A program made the position numbers and the translations under genes. From positions 21,194-85,193 of the forward strand of contig NZ_QLLR01000027.1 of assembly GCF_003259615.1 (NCBI RefSeq): 64,000 nucleotides of DNA, given 5' to 3'. Shown here in pieces: positions 8,719-16,782 of the stretch (positions are counted from its first letter, which is position 1; the number at the start of each line of letters is the position of its first letter). Source of the DNA: Pedobacter cryoconitis (GTDB lineage: Bacteria > Bacteroidota > Bacteroidia > Sphingobacteriales > Sphingobacteriaceae). The notes below the pieces were generated by a model. It did not search any database and was not told the DNA's origin. It was given only the letters and a program-made list of their open reading frames with translations.

Positions 8719-9025
8719 ATGTCCGTTCCTGAAATCACTTTACGTCTTAATAAATGGCCGTGATTATGATTCTAAAGGATTGATGTATAAGCCTGAATTG
8801 CGTTTCGATGGCCTGGACGCGGAATATATTATTATGGTAAGTGGCGGGCCGGCCTCTAAAAAAAGAATCCCAACTGAAAATTTGTTTCAGGGTAAACAGG
8901 GAAGCCGGGTGCTGTTAGAAGGGAAATATAAAGAAATTGTTCCTGGGTTTGATGTAATCGAAAGTATTGAAGAACTTACGGAAATGAGTGTTCAGGTTCC
9001 ATTGATGAAAGAAGACGAAGATTAA
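8719..9025 (+). pseudogene. Small unknown gene, apparently frameshifted near its start
   Basis: An open frame from 8783 (ATG) to 9025 gives an 80-residue protein, MYKPELRFDGLDAEYIIMVS and on to an acidic tail MKEDED. The same frame reads on upstream as protein-like sequence (NGRDYDSKG) without an ATG, while an ATG at 8719 in another frame gives MSVPEITLRLN before stopping. Joining them would give MSVPEITLRLNGRDYDSKG, which needs only removal of 4 bases in the AATAAATGG tract at about 8749-8757. Either the gene is broken, or the assembly has an indel, or translation truly starts at 8783. I do not recognise the family. The next gene starts 2 bases after the stop, so they are probably co-transcribed. 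Confidence 0.45.
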
Positions 9026-9027
9026 TT

Positions 9028-9660
9028 ATGAAAAAAAATATTATTTTAGCATTGTTTATAGTTTTGATGATAAATGCAGCACAGGCACAACAGAAGCTGG
9101 ATTTGGAAAAATTACCTTACCATACTTCCATCAAAACTTTATTAAAAGATAAAGATACTTACCCTGAAGAACGGGAACTGGCAAGCTCTTTACCTTGTCT
9201 GACCACAAAGAGTGTAAAGAAATTCAAATTCGGTACCCTGGAATTTACGAATGGCAGCCAAAGTGGTTCTGAATCGGACCTGAGTAGTACAGTTTCTTTT
9301 CTTTTCACTGATCATACACATACAAAACTGGCTGGGCTGGTCATTAGGATAGAGAAAAAAGTGGAGGCTAAAAAGGTAGGGAAATATATCGCTGCGAAAT
9401 ATGGAAAAGGTACTGTACTGGCTGCGGTTCCAAAACCACGGGCTACCGGAGAGGTACTTGGATATCCTGCAGTATTTTACGTAGATAAAAAGACAAACTG
9501 CACGATCATAGTTGCTGATAATTATACAGAGATAGATGGAAAACCAGATTTTTCTACAGACCTGTTTATCATCGCTAACGGTATTAAAGTTGCTGACAAG
9601 GGAACCACCGATACGGTAGATGAAAGGCTGAAAAGGTCTTATAAAAGACTTCAGGAATAG
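9028..9660 (+). CDS. Secreted protein of unknown function
   Basis: A 210-residue protein with a clear signal peptide (MKKNIILALFIVLMINAAQA, cut before QQKL), so it is periplasmic or surface-exposed. The mature part has one cysteine in SLPCLTTKSVKKF, a second in KKTNCTIIVADNY, and many Lys and Thr residues. The pattern of alternating hydrophobic residues suggests mostly beta structure. I recognise no family or catalytic motif. It follows the small frameshifted gene by 2 bases, so the two probably form one transcript. No terminator is visible after it. Confidence 0.7.
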   Translation: MKKNIILALFIVLMINAAQAQQKLDLEKLPYHTSIKTLLKDKDTYPEERELASSLPCLTTKSVKKFKFGTLEFTNGSQSGSESDLSSTVSFLFTDHTHTKLAGLVIRIEKKVEAKKVGKYIAAKYGKGTVLAAVPKPRATGEVLGYPAVFYVDKKTNCTIIVADNYTEIDGKPDFSTDLFIIANGIKVADKGTTDTVDERLKRSYKRLQE

Positions 9661-9790
9661 ACTAGAAAAGCAATAATTATAATCAGGATGAGAACATCAA
9701 TCTACTTAAATCTTTTTATATTGGATTTTACAGGGGGTATAAGTTCAAAGTAATTTCAAGGTAAAAAACTATTCACCCTGTCAGTATTCC

Positions 9791-9821
9791 TTTGATGCTA
9801 TGTAACAGTGCAGTACCTTTG
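9791..9821 (+). promoter_or_regulatory. Promoter of the bacilliredoxin gene (TTTG, 19 bases, TACCTTTG)
   Basis: TTTG at 9791-9794 and TACCTTTG at 9814-9821 are separated by exactly 19 bases, the best match to the Bacteroidota consensus in this window. The start codon is 35 bases downstream. Confidence 0.8.
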
Positions 9822-9856
9822 TATAGTAAAATTGAATAATATTAAAGCTTTTATAT

Positions 9857-10267
9857 ATGTATCCAGAATATTTAGTTGAACCAATGCGTGCAGAACTTAC
9901 TAATGTAGGTTTTGAAGAAATGAAAACTGCAGAAGATGTGGACAACGCGATTTCATCAGAAGGAACTGTTTTTGTAGTTGTGAATTCTGTTTGTGGCTGT
10001 GCAGCTTCAAATGCAAGACCAGCAGCAAAATTAGCAGCTGCTAATGAGAAACACCCTGATAAAATGATCACTGTTTTTGCAGGAATGGAAAAAGAAGCGG
10101 TAGACAGAGCAAGAAGCTATATGGTACCTTTCCCTCCATCTTCTCCAGCAATGGCATTGTTCAAAGACGGTAAATTAGTACATATGATTGAACGTCACCA
10201 AATTGAAGGACGTGCAGCTCAAATGATCGCTGATAACCTTAAAGGTGCTTTTGATCAATACTGCTAA
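9857..10267 (+). CDS. BrxA/BrxB-family bacilliredoxin
   Basis: A 136-residue thioredoxin-fold protein of the YphP/YqiW family. The signature C46-G-C48 (NSVCGCAASNARPA) is intact; in Bacillus this motif removes bacillithiol from mixed disulfides on oxidised proteins. The start MYPEYLVEPMRAELT is the family N-terminus. The C-terminal FKDGKLVHMIERHQIEGR segment completes the domain. Whether this organism makes bacillithiol cannot be judged here. Monocistronic, with a strong promoter and its own terminator. Confidence 0.93.
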   Translation: MYPEYLVEPMRAELTNVGFEEMKTAEDVDNAISSEGTVFVVVNSVCGCAASNARPAAKLAAANEKHPDKMITVFAGMEKEAVDRARSYMVPFPPSSPAMALFKDGKLVHMIERHQIEGRAAQMIADNLKGAFDQYC

Positions 10268-10307
10268 TTAATATCTTAAAAGATATATCCGGTGAATACC
10301 GGTAAGG

Positions 10308-10333
10308 AATCCGGTCTTTGTACCGGATTTTTT
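10308..10333 (+). terminator. Intrinsic terminator of the bacilliredoxin gene
   Basis: AATCCGGT (10308-10315), a 6-nt loop and ACCGGATT (10322-10329), followed by T residues on the plus strand only. Confidence 0.88.
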
Positions 10334-10379
10334 ATTGCGTTTAAGTTTCCAGTAATACTGCTGTTTGAATAGCAACAGT

Positions 10380-11171
10380 TTAAAAATCCTTGTTCAGTAG
10401 TTTTTCCAGTTCCCCGAAAGAAACATTCATCCTTACCCTGCCTTGTTTTGCATAGGCAATTTCACCAGTTTCTTCAGATACAATAACTGCAACTGCATCG
10501 GTAGTTTCTGACACCCCAATTCCGGCGCGGTGACGTAAACCAAACTGCGGAGGCAGTTTATCATTTTCTGTAAGCGGTAAGATACAACTGGCACTTTTAA
10601 TCTTATTTTCTGCAATAACCACGGCTCCATCATGAAGCGGGCTGTATTTTTGAAAGATACTCTCTAATAAACGTTTAGAGATTTTAGAATCTATCAGTTC
10701 ACAGCTGTTAGCGAATAACTGATCATCGTAAAATTTCACGAACACAATTAAAGCCCCTGTTCTGGACTTCTTCATGCTTTTACAGGCATCGATAATAGGC
10801 TTAATCCTGACCAGGTTATCGCGTTCAATATCTTTGCTGCCAAATAAGTATCCCCACCAGGCTTTGTTTTTCTGTAAAAAGGTGTTTTTACCAATCAGGA
10901 GCAGGAACCGCCTGATTTCGGGCTGGAAAATCACAATCAGCGCGATAATTCCCACACTCATGAATTTGTTAATAATGGTTGATAAAAGACGCATATTCAG
11001 CGCATCTACCACAAACCAAAGGATCAGAATGATAAACATACCCAGCAGTAAATTAACTGCCAGTGTATTTTTAATCAGGTTATAGGTATAATAGATCAGG
11101 AAGGCAACGAACAAAATGTCCACTACATCCGTAACTGTTATCGTTAGAAAATCAAAGTCAAAGCCTTTCAT
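10380..11171 (-). CDS. cdaA: Diadenylate cyclase CdaA
   Basis: Makes the second messenger c-di-AMP from two ATP at the membrane. The first third contains three hydrophobic helices (VVDILFVAFLIYYTY, LLLGMFIILILWFVV, SVGIIALIVIFQPEI), followed by the DisA_N cyclase domain with the catalytic DGAVVI and RHRAGIG motifs. The 263 residues are normal length. The ATG at 11171 (MKGFDFDF) is preferred over a TTG three codons earlier. It lies directly downstream of folP on the same strand with a 57-base gap, a common arrangement in Bacteroidota that suggests co-expression. Confidence 0.95.
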   Translation of the reverse strand: MKGFDFDFLTITVTDVVDILFVAFLIYYTYNLIKNTLAVNLLLGMFIILILWFVVDALNMRLLSTIINKFMSVGIIALIVIFQPEIRRFLLLIGKNTFLQKNKAWWGYLFGSKDIERDNLVRIKPIIDACKSMKKSRTGALIVFVKFYDDQLFANSCELIDSKISKRLLESIFQKYSPLHDGAVVIAENKIKSASCILPLTENDKLPPQFGLRHRAGIGVSETTDAVAVIVSEETGEIAYAKQGRVRMNVSFGELEKLLNKDF

Positions 11172-11228
11172 TGTTGCCAAGTTAGGAAAATATTAAGTAT
11201 CTGTTTGAATTTAGATCCTGTTTAAGTT

Positions 11229-12089
11229 TTAAGCTTGCTGCATCTTTTCGACAATGGTGATACATTCCACTGCAGCCTTTACATCATGTACACGTAAAAT
11301 TGCTGCACCTTTTTGTAACGCAATTGTATTTAATACCGTGGTTCCGTTCAATGCTTCCCCGGCCGTAGTGCCTAATAATTTATAAATCATAGACTTTCTT
11401 GAAATCCCAACCAATACCGGTAAACCGAATACATCCAGGTTTTCCAGCTGATTCATTAACTGGTAATTGTGTGTCGTGTTTTTAGCAAAGCCAAAACCAG
11501 GGTCCAGGATAATATCTTTAACGCCTAAAGCTTTTAATGCGCTCACTTTTTCAGCCAGATAAGCTACGACTTCAAGTCCTATGTTTTTATAAACAGGTTT
11601 TTGCTGCATGGTCTGGGGCGTGCCCTGCATGTGCATCAGGATATAAGGCACATTTAAAGCTGCAACAGTCTCAAACATCAGTTCATCAAGGTTTCCTCCT
11701 GAAATATCATTCACCACATGTGCTCCGGCTTCAATACTTTCCCTGGCAACTTTAGCTCGGAAAGTATCAATAGATAACCTGGCTTCCGGAAATCTTTTAC
11801 TGATCGCGGTTACCACCGGGATCATTCTTTGGAGTTCCTCGTCTGTACTGACTTCGGCTGCTCCCGGACGGGAAGAATAAGCCCCGATGTCAATAAAAGC
11901 AGCGCCTTCTTCAAGGCAGGTTTCTGCTCTTTCCAGTGCCGCATCTATCGATCCCATTCTGCTGTTGCTATAGAAAGAATCGGGGGTTAAATTCAGTATA
12001 CCCATCACACAGGGACGGCTTAAATCTACCAGTTCACCTTTTACGTTAAGTGTTATTTTTCGGTTTAAAAACGTATCTTTAGCCATCAT
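11229..12089 (-). CDS. folP: Dihydropteroate synthase
   Basis: Joins p-aminobenzoate to dihydropterin pyrophosphate in folate synthesis; the sulfonamide target. Diagnostic motifs: VMGILNLTPDSFYSNSR, then GAAFIDIGAYSSRPGAAEVS, LSIDTFRAKVA and the C-terminal LRVHDVKA. Length is normal. Two adjacent ATG codons (12089 and 12086) follow a -7 box by 6 bases; I choose 12089. The TTT ATA-region start at 12098 lies so close to that box that it could not be transcribed from it. Likely first gene of a folP-cdaA operon. Confidence 0.95.
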   Translation of the reverse strand: MMAKDTFLNRKITLNVKGELVDLSRPCVMGILNLTPDSFYSNSRMGSIDAALERAETCLEEGAAFIDIGAYSSRPGAAEVSTDEELQRMIPVVTAISKRFPEARLSIDTFRAKVARESIEAGAHVVNDISGGNLDELMFETVAALNVPYILMHMQGTPQTMQQKPVYKNIGLEVVAYLAEKVSALKALGVKDIILDPGFGFAKNTTHNYQLMNQLENLDVFGLPVLVGISRKSMIYKLLGTTAGEALNGTTVLNTIALQKGAAILRVHDVKAAVECITIVEKMQQA

Positions 12090-12090
12090 T

Positions 12091-12106
12091 CTGTACAAAA
12101 ATACAG
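12091..12106 (-). promoter_or_regulatory. folP -7 box (TATTTTTG) inside a small inverted repeat
   Basis: TATTTTTG on the minus strand (12096-12103) matches TAnnTTTG and ends 6 bases before the ATG at 12089. It is framed by CTGTA and TACAG (12091-12095 and 12102-12106), so a dimeric regulator could cover it. Gives a very short or absent leader. Confidence 0.5.
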
Positions 12107-12134
12107 TATTAAAATAGCTTTAAACTAAGAAGCT

Positions 12135-12195
12135 GTTTAAATTTATCTGATAAATTTAAACGATTTCTAAGAGCCGTTTAAAATTTATCAGACTC
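12135..12195. repeat. Palindromic repeat GTTTAAATTTATC with a third copy
   Basis: GTTTAAATTTATC (12135-12147) and its exact reverse complement (12149-12161) are separated by one base, giving a 27-base near-perfect palindrome. A third variant, GTTTAAAATTTATC, follows at 12176-12189. The same core recurs at 62168-62202. It fills the divergent gap between folP and the DUF1599 gene. Confidence 0.7.
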
Positions 12196-12212
12196 TAAAT
12201 ATTTTAATTGTT

Positions 12213-12755
12213 TTGGCAACAAATACCTCACAAGAATTCGACTCAGTAATTGCGGTTTGTAAATCGCTTTTTTTAAAGAAAACTAAAGACTACGGAACAG
12301 CATGGCGCATTCTGCGTTTGTCTTCTATCACCGATCAGCTGTTCATCAAGGCGCAGCGTATCCGCACACTGGAAGAAAAGAAAGTTTCTAAAGTTGGAGA
12401 GGGGATTATTCCTGAATATATCGGTATTATTAATTACTGTGTGATTGCGATGATGCAAAGTGAAATGACAGCGGATGATCCGAATGAACTGGAGCTTGCA
12501 AAAGTGGAAGCCCTGTTTGATCAAAAAGTAAAAGAAACCAAAGATTTGATGCTGGCCAAAAATCACGATTACGGTGAGGCCTGGAGAGATATGAGAATCA
12601 GCTCACTGACCGATCTGATCCTGATGAAAGTATTCAGGGTGAAACAAATTGAAGATAACCTTGGAGAAACTGTAGCCTCAGAAGGCGTGGTTGCCAATTA
12701 TCAGGACATGCTGAACTATGCAGTTTTTGCACTGATCAGAATGGATGTGAAATAA
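12213..12755 (+). CDS. DUF1599 protein with two tandem domains
   Basis: A 180-residue cytoplasmic protein made of two copies of the DUF1599 unit. Each copy carries a DYGxAW motif followed by R-x-S-S-x-T-D and a K-x-x-R helix: DYGTAWRILRLSSITDQLF at residues 26-44 and DYGEAWRDMRISSLTDLIL at 119-137. The family is linked to nucleotide modification in comparative studies, but no reaction is established that I know of. No ATG is available; the start is TTG at 12213 (MATNTSQEFDSV). It precedes the DoxX-like gene by 30 bases, so they are probably one transcript. Confidence 0.85.
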   Translation: MATNTSQEFDSVIAVCKSLFLKKTKDYGTAWRILRLSSITDQLFIKAQRIRTLEEKKVSKVGEGIIPEYIGIINYCVIAMMQSEMTADDPNELELAKVEALFDQKVKETKDLMLAKNHDYGEAWRDMRISSLTDLILMKVFRVKQIEDNLGETVASEGVVANYQDMLNYAVFALIRMDVK

Positions 12756-12785
12756 TATCAATACATAAAAATAGCTGTAAAAAAG

Positions 12786-13937
12786 ATGAACAAAGCCGCG
12801 CTGAATTTTTCAAGAATATTTGTAGGGATACTTTTTATTTTCTCAGGTCTGATCAAGGCCAACGACCCGCTGGGATTCGGATATAAGCTGGAAGAGTACT
12901 TTGATGTATTTCATATTTCTTTCTTTAGTCCTTATGCTACCGGGATAGCCATATTTCTTTGTGTGCTTGAAATTGTATTGGGTGCATTATTGTTATTTGG
13001 TTTCTGGAGTAAGAAAGTAGCTACAGGCCTGCTTGGGATTATCATCTTTTTTACTTTTCTGACCTTTGTCTCTGCTGCTTTTAAAGTAGTGACTTCTTGC
13101 GGCTGTTTTGGGGATGCTATTCCTTTAACACCATGGCAGTCTTTTTCAAAAGATCTGGTCTTATTAGTACTGATCGTATACCTGTTTATCAACCGCAACA
13201 AGATTTTACCGCTTACCACAAACCCAGGTCAGCAAAAGATTGGCCTGATCGCTGTAGTTTCCCTTTCTGTAATCTTCAGTATCTATACTTATACCTACCT
13301 TCCTGTACTCGACTTTTTACCTTATAAAAAAGGGGCCAGCTTACCAGAGGCGATGAAAATTCCTGCTGGAGCAGAACCGGATCTGTATCTGATTATGTAT
13401 AAGCTGAAAAATAAAGCGACCGGAGAAACCAAAGAAATGAGTGATAAAGATTATCTGAAAACAGAAATCTGGAAAGACAATAACTGGGAAATTGTAGGTC
13501 AGCCGGTACAAAAACTGATTAAGAAAGGTTATGAAGCTAAAATCAAGGATCTGGTGATCAGTGATGCTTCAGGAACCGATTATACCAAAGAACTGATAGA
13601 AAATCCATATTATAATATTCTGATTGTTGCCTATAACCTGAACCATACAGATGAAGAGGCTATCGGGAAATTGAATGCCATGACTTTGGATCTGACCGAA
13701 CAGTTCAATATCCGCACAGTTTTACTGACTTCTAACTCTGCTCAGGATGCTGCGGTATTCAGTAAAGAACATAAACTGTTCGCAGAAGTATTTTATGCGG
13801 ATGCTGTTCCTTTAAAAAGTATGGTGAGAGCTAACCCGGGTATTGTATTAATGAAAAACGGGGTTGTAATCAATAAATGGAGTTACCAGTCTCTGCCTTC
13901 ACTGGAAAAATTAAAAGCCACTTATTTCAATAAGTAA
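12786..13937 (+). CDS. BT_3928-type DoxX-like membrane protein
   Basis: A 383-residue inner-membrane protein. Residues 1-135 form a four-helix DoxX/MauE-like domain (FVGILFIFSGLIKANDPLGFGYKLEEYF is the family opening, broken here only as description), with a Cys pair in VVTSCGCFGD. A fifth membrane helix follows near 155-175, and the C-terminal 200 residues look like a thioredoxin-like soluble domain without a CxxC. The conserved Bacteroidota neighbours DUF1599 upstream and shikimate kinase nearby are seen here. DoxX/MauE proteins handle quinone or disulfide electron transfer; the role here is not known. Confidence 0.8.
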   Translation: MNKAALNFSRIFVGILFIFSGLIKANDPLGFGYKLEEYFDVFHISFFSPYATGIAIFLCVLEIVLGALLLFGFWSKKVATGLLGIIIFFTFLTFVSAAFKVVTSCGCFGDAIPLTPWQSFSKDLVLLVLIVYLFINRNKILPLTTNPGQQKIGLIAVVSLSVIFSIYTYTYLPVLDFLPYKKGASLPEAMKIPAGAEPDLYLIMYKLKNKATGETKEMSDKDYLKTEIWKDNNWEIVGQPVQKLIKKGYEAKIKDLVISDASGTDYTKELIENPYYNILIVAYNLNHTDEEAIGKLNAMTLDLTEQFNIRTVLLTSNSAQDAAVFSKEHKLFAEVFYADAVPLKSMVRANPGIVLMKNGVVINKWSYQSLPSLEKLKATYFNK

Positions 13938-13942
13938 ATCAG

Positions 13943-15001
13943 ATGTGGTTTTACGCGCTCAGGAAATTTGGCTATGGGCTCGCTGTGATGGCGGGTGTGG
14001 TCGTAGTTGTATTTGTCCTGTTCAATATCCTGCCGGGCGACCCGGCAAGGATGACGCTCGGACAGCGAGCTGATGTACAGTCTTTAGAAGCGGTACGTAA
14101 AGAATTCGGACTGGACCGTTCCAGACCAATGCAGTTTGTGCTGTTTCTCAACGACCTGTCGCCTGTTGGTTTTCATGAAGATAACAAGCAGACACAGGAA
14201 AAGTATCATTATATCCGTTTGATTAGTTATTCTTCCGATGTTATTGCCTTGAAATGGCCTTATCTAAGGCGATCTTATCAAACTAAGCGGGAAGTATCAA
14301 CAATCTTATCAGAAACTGTCCCTAACACCTTTGTATTAGCTGCAACGGCTATGTTGTTTGCTACACTCTTAGGTGTTTTGCTGGGTGTGCTGTCAGCAGT
14401 GCACCAAAACACATGGATTGACCATGCTGTTAATGCTTTTGCAATCATGGGGTTATCAGCGCCTTCATTTTTTGCGGGTATTATTATCGCCTGGTTTTTC
14501 GGTTTCGTACTTGGTCCGTATACGGGATTGAATATGTCCGGGAGTTTATATAGTTATGATCCTTTCAAGGGAGAAGTTCTGACGCTGAAAAACCTGGTAT
14601 TACCAGTGCTTACACTTGGACTTCGCCCGCTGGCAATTATTGTTCAGCTCACCAGAACAACTATGCTTGATATACTGGCACAGGATTATATCCGCACTGC
14701 ACGCGCAAAAGGACTGGGACGTAATGCGATCATTTATAAACATGCTTTGAAGAATGCAATGAATCCTGTGATCACTGCGATTTCCGGCTGGTTTGCTTCT
14801 TTACTTGCTGGTTCTTTTTTTGTAGAATATATTTTCGGTTATAATGGGCTGGGAAGGGCTACGGTCAGAGCTTTGGAAATGTCTGATTTCCCTGTAGTGA
14901 TGGGATCGATCCTTTTTATTGCACTGGTATTCGTAGTAATTAATATTTTTGTAGACGTGTTGTACGTCCTTGTTGACCCAAGGGTAAAATTGAATAATTA
15001 A
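13943..15001 (+). CDS. DppB/OppB-type ABC transporter permease, orphan
   Basis: A 352-residue permease of the peptide/nickel ABC importer class. It has an N-terminal helix, then an extracytoplasmic stretch of about 100 residues, then five helices. The cytoplasmic EAA-type loop that contacts the ATPase is present (ARAKGLGRNAIIYKHALKN). It starts with GYGLAVMAGVVVVVF and GDPARMTLG, typical of DppB. No partner permease, binding protein or ATPase lies nearby, so its transporter must be completed by distant genes. It starts 5 bases after the DoxX-like gene, and its stop shares one base with the aroK start (TAATG), so translation is coupled. Confidence 0.88.
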   Translation: MWFYALRKFGYGLAVMAGVVVVVFVLFNILPGDPARMTLGQRADVQSLEAVRKEFGLDRSRPMQFVLFLNDLSPVGFHEDNKQTQEKYHYIRLISYSSDVIALKWPYLRRSYQTKREVSTILSETVPNTFVLAATAMLFATLLGVLLGVLSAVHQNTWIDHAVNAFAIMGLSAPSFFAGIIIAWFFGFVLGPYTGLNMSGSLYSYDPFKGEVLTLKNLVLPVLTLGLRPLAIIVQLTRTTMLDILAQDYIRTARAKGLGRNAIIYKHALKNAMNPVITAISGWFASLLAGSFFVEYIFGYNGLGRATVRALEMSDFPVVMGSILFIALVFVVINIFVDVLYVLVDPRVKLNN

Positions 15002-15507
15002 TGAAGATATTTCTGATTGGTTTTATGGGATGCGGCAAGAGTACGCTGGGAAGAAAATTAGCGACTAAACTGGGTTATGATCTGATTGATCTGGATCACC
15101 AGATTGAGAAAAATACAGGACTCGCTGTAGGTGAATATTTTTCAACTCATGGCGAGGAAGCCTTCCGTAAATTGGAAAGTGAAACCCTTCAGACTTTTGA
15201 CTACCCTAAAAACTGTGTCATTGCAACAGGAGGGGGCACACCGTGTTTCTTTGATAATATAGAGTGGATGAATACCAACGGTACTACGATCTATATTGAC
15301 ATGCCGCCAGCAGCACTCGCTAAACGCCTGGAAAGTGGCATAGCCAAACGTCCGCTGCTGCGTAACCTGAATGCTGAAGGCGTGCTGGAATTTATTGAAA
15401 GTAAGCTGGCCGAACGTGAGCCATTCTACGCTAAAGCATCATTGGTGATGAGTGGGATCAGCTTAACCGCCGACGACATCCGCGCAGAAATCCTGGCCCG
15501 GAACTAA
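15001..15507 (+). CDS. aroK: Shikimate kinase
   Basis: Phosphorylates shikimate at O3 in chorismate synthesis. The P-loop GFMGCGKSTLGR, the shikimate-binding D-x-D (LIDLDHQIE), FRKLESE and the GGGTP motif are all present. The LID arginine lies in GIAKRPLLR. At 168 residues it is normal length. Start overlaps the permease stop by one base; the last 4 bases overlap the convergent thioesterase gene. Confidence 0.95.
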   Translation: MKIFLIGFMGCGKSTLGRKLATKLGYDLIDLDHQIEKNTGLAVGEYFSTHGEEAFRKLESETLQTFDYPKNCVIATGGGTPCFFDNIEWMNTNGTTIYIDMPPAALAKRLESGIAKRPLLRNLNAEGVLEFIESKLAEREPFYAKASLVMSGISLTADDIRAEILARN

Positions 15508-15902
15508 TTATCTTCGGCAGCGAACTGCTCTTCTATAAATTTGATCTCTTTTCTGCCGTGTGCGACAGGATTACCATATTCATCAACGTTTACAAAGACC
15601 ATTTTATCAATTGTTAAAATGCTTTTCCTGGTGATCTTGTTGCGTACCTCACAGCGCATCGTCAAAGAAGTATGACCAAAAGCGATTGCAGTAATCCCCA
15701 TTTCAATAATATCTCCCTGTTTTGCAGAGCTTACGAAGTTGATTTCTGAAATATATTTGGTAACAACTCTTGGATTGCCTAGCTGAACAATAGCATAAAT
15801 GGCTGCTTCTTCATCTATCCATCTTAACAAACTACCTCCAAATAAGCTTCCGTTAGGATTTAAGTCTTCGGGTTTGATCCATTTTCTGGTGTGGAAATTC
15901 AT
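15504..15902 (-). CDS. Acyl-CoA thioesterase, hotdog fold
   Basis: A 132-residue hotdog protein of the acyl-CoA hydrolase (YciA/BFIT) type that releases free fatty acids from CoA. The signature PNGSLFGGSLLRWIDEEAA carries the conserved Gly pair and the Asp/Glu on the central helix, and FVSSAKQGDIIEM is the second family motif. It is cytoplasmic. The chain length preferred cannot be told. Single domain, so it works as a dimer or hexamer. Tail-to-tail with aroK with 4 bases shared, which leaves no room for a separate terminator. Confidence 0.88.
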   Translation of the reverse strand: MNFHTRKWIKPEDLNPNGSLFGGSLLRWIDEEAAIYAIVQLGNPRVVTKYISEINFVSSAKQGDIIEMGITAIAFGHTSLTMRCEVRNKITRKSILTIDKMVFVNVDEYGNPVAHGRKEIKFIEEQFAAEDN

Positions 15903-15918
15903 AATATTTAAATTTCCA

Positions 15919-15926
15919 CAAAAATA
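15919..15926 (-). promoter_or_regulatory. -7 box TATTTTTG for the thioesterase gene
   Basis: A perfect TAnnTTTG on the minus strand, 16 bases upstream of the ATG at 15902. No TTTG at the expected -33 distance. Confidence 0.45.
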
Positions 15927-15968
15927 AGAGTTTCTTAATGCCCGAATCTCACCTGAGCGTAAATAATA

Positions 15969-16778
15969 TTACAGTGCTTTCCAGTTCGTATCCGCGTGTT
16001 TTTGAAGCACGGCAGAGAAATCTACTCTTGGAGGCAGGTTCAGATAGGGATAAGTTACTTTAGAAAGGTACAGTCCCTGGGGATGTGCAGGAGTAATCAG
16101 CGCAGGGGTTTGTCTGCTGATCAGATGGCTTTCAAATTCATCCACACTGAGCGTTCCCTGACCAATTTTTAAAAGCTGGCCCATAATAATGCGGATCATC
16201 TTTCCTAAAAAACGGTTAGAAGAGATCTGGAACCTCATTTTCTCCCCCTTCTCATCCACCATTAAACTGGCAGACCTCACATAACATAAAGTATGCTCAT
16301 ATTTATCCGGGCTCGTACAAAAGGCACGGTAATCTTTGTATAACGGCAATAAAGCTACTGCTGCTTTCATTTGATCCCATTGCAGATTCTCCAGCAGGTA
16401 ATAAGAACTCAGTCCGTTTAAAAAAGGGTCTTTATACGTATGCAGGAAATAATCATAGGCACGCTGTACGGCATCAAACCGGGCATGGGGCAGACCCTCC
16501 ATCGGTATGACATCATAAACAGCAATGTTCAGGGGGAGTAGTTTATTGAGCCTGAAGATCAGATCAAAATCCCAGGACTGCTCAATGTCCATATGAAAAA
16601 AGAACTGGCTGGCATGAACCTGTGCATCTGTTCTGCCGCATCCGTTAATGAAAACGGGGACCTTAAAAATCTGGGTCAGTGCGTTTTCTATCACGCCCTG
16701 AATATTCAATACATTGAGCTGCTTTTGCCAGCCATTGTATTGTAAACCATTATAACTGATGTGTACGAAATATCTCAA
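15969..16778 (-). CDS. TruA-family tRNA pseudouridine synthase, unusual active-site loop
   Basis: A 269-residue TruA-like protein; TruA isomerises uridines 38-40 in the tRNA anticodon arm. It opens RYFVHISYNGLQYNGWQKQ and carries the catalytic aspartate D51 in GCGRTDAQVHASQF. In most TruA proteins this loop reads GRTDAGVHA, so residue 53 is Gln where Gly is usual. Other motifs are kept (FDAVQRAYDYFL, FLGKMIRIIMG). Bacteroidota often have two truA-like genes; this may be the divergent paralogue. Its start is 4 bases after the GH20 stop, so it is expressed with the hexosaminidase. Confidence 0.82.
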   Translation of the reverse strand: MRYFVHISYNGLQYNGWQKQLNVLNIQGVIENALTQIFKVPVFINGCGRTDAQVHASQFFFHMDIEQSWDFDLIFRLNKLLPLNIAVYDVIPMEGLPHARFDAVQRAYDYFLHTYKDPFLNGLSSYYLLENLQWDQMKAAVALLPLYKDYRAFCTSPDKYEHTLCYVRSASLMVDEKGEKMRFQISSNRFLGKMIRIIMGQLLKIGQGTLSVDEFESHLISRQTPALITPAHPQGLYLSKVTYPYLNLPPRVDFSAVLQKHADTNWKAL

Positions 16779-16782
16779 CCGC

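Noticed and set aside
13943..15001. Complete peptide ABC transporter
   Set aside because: Only one DppB-like permease is present; no second permease, ATPase or binding protein lies near.
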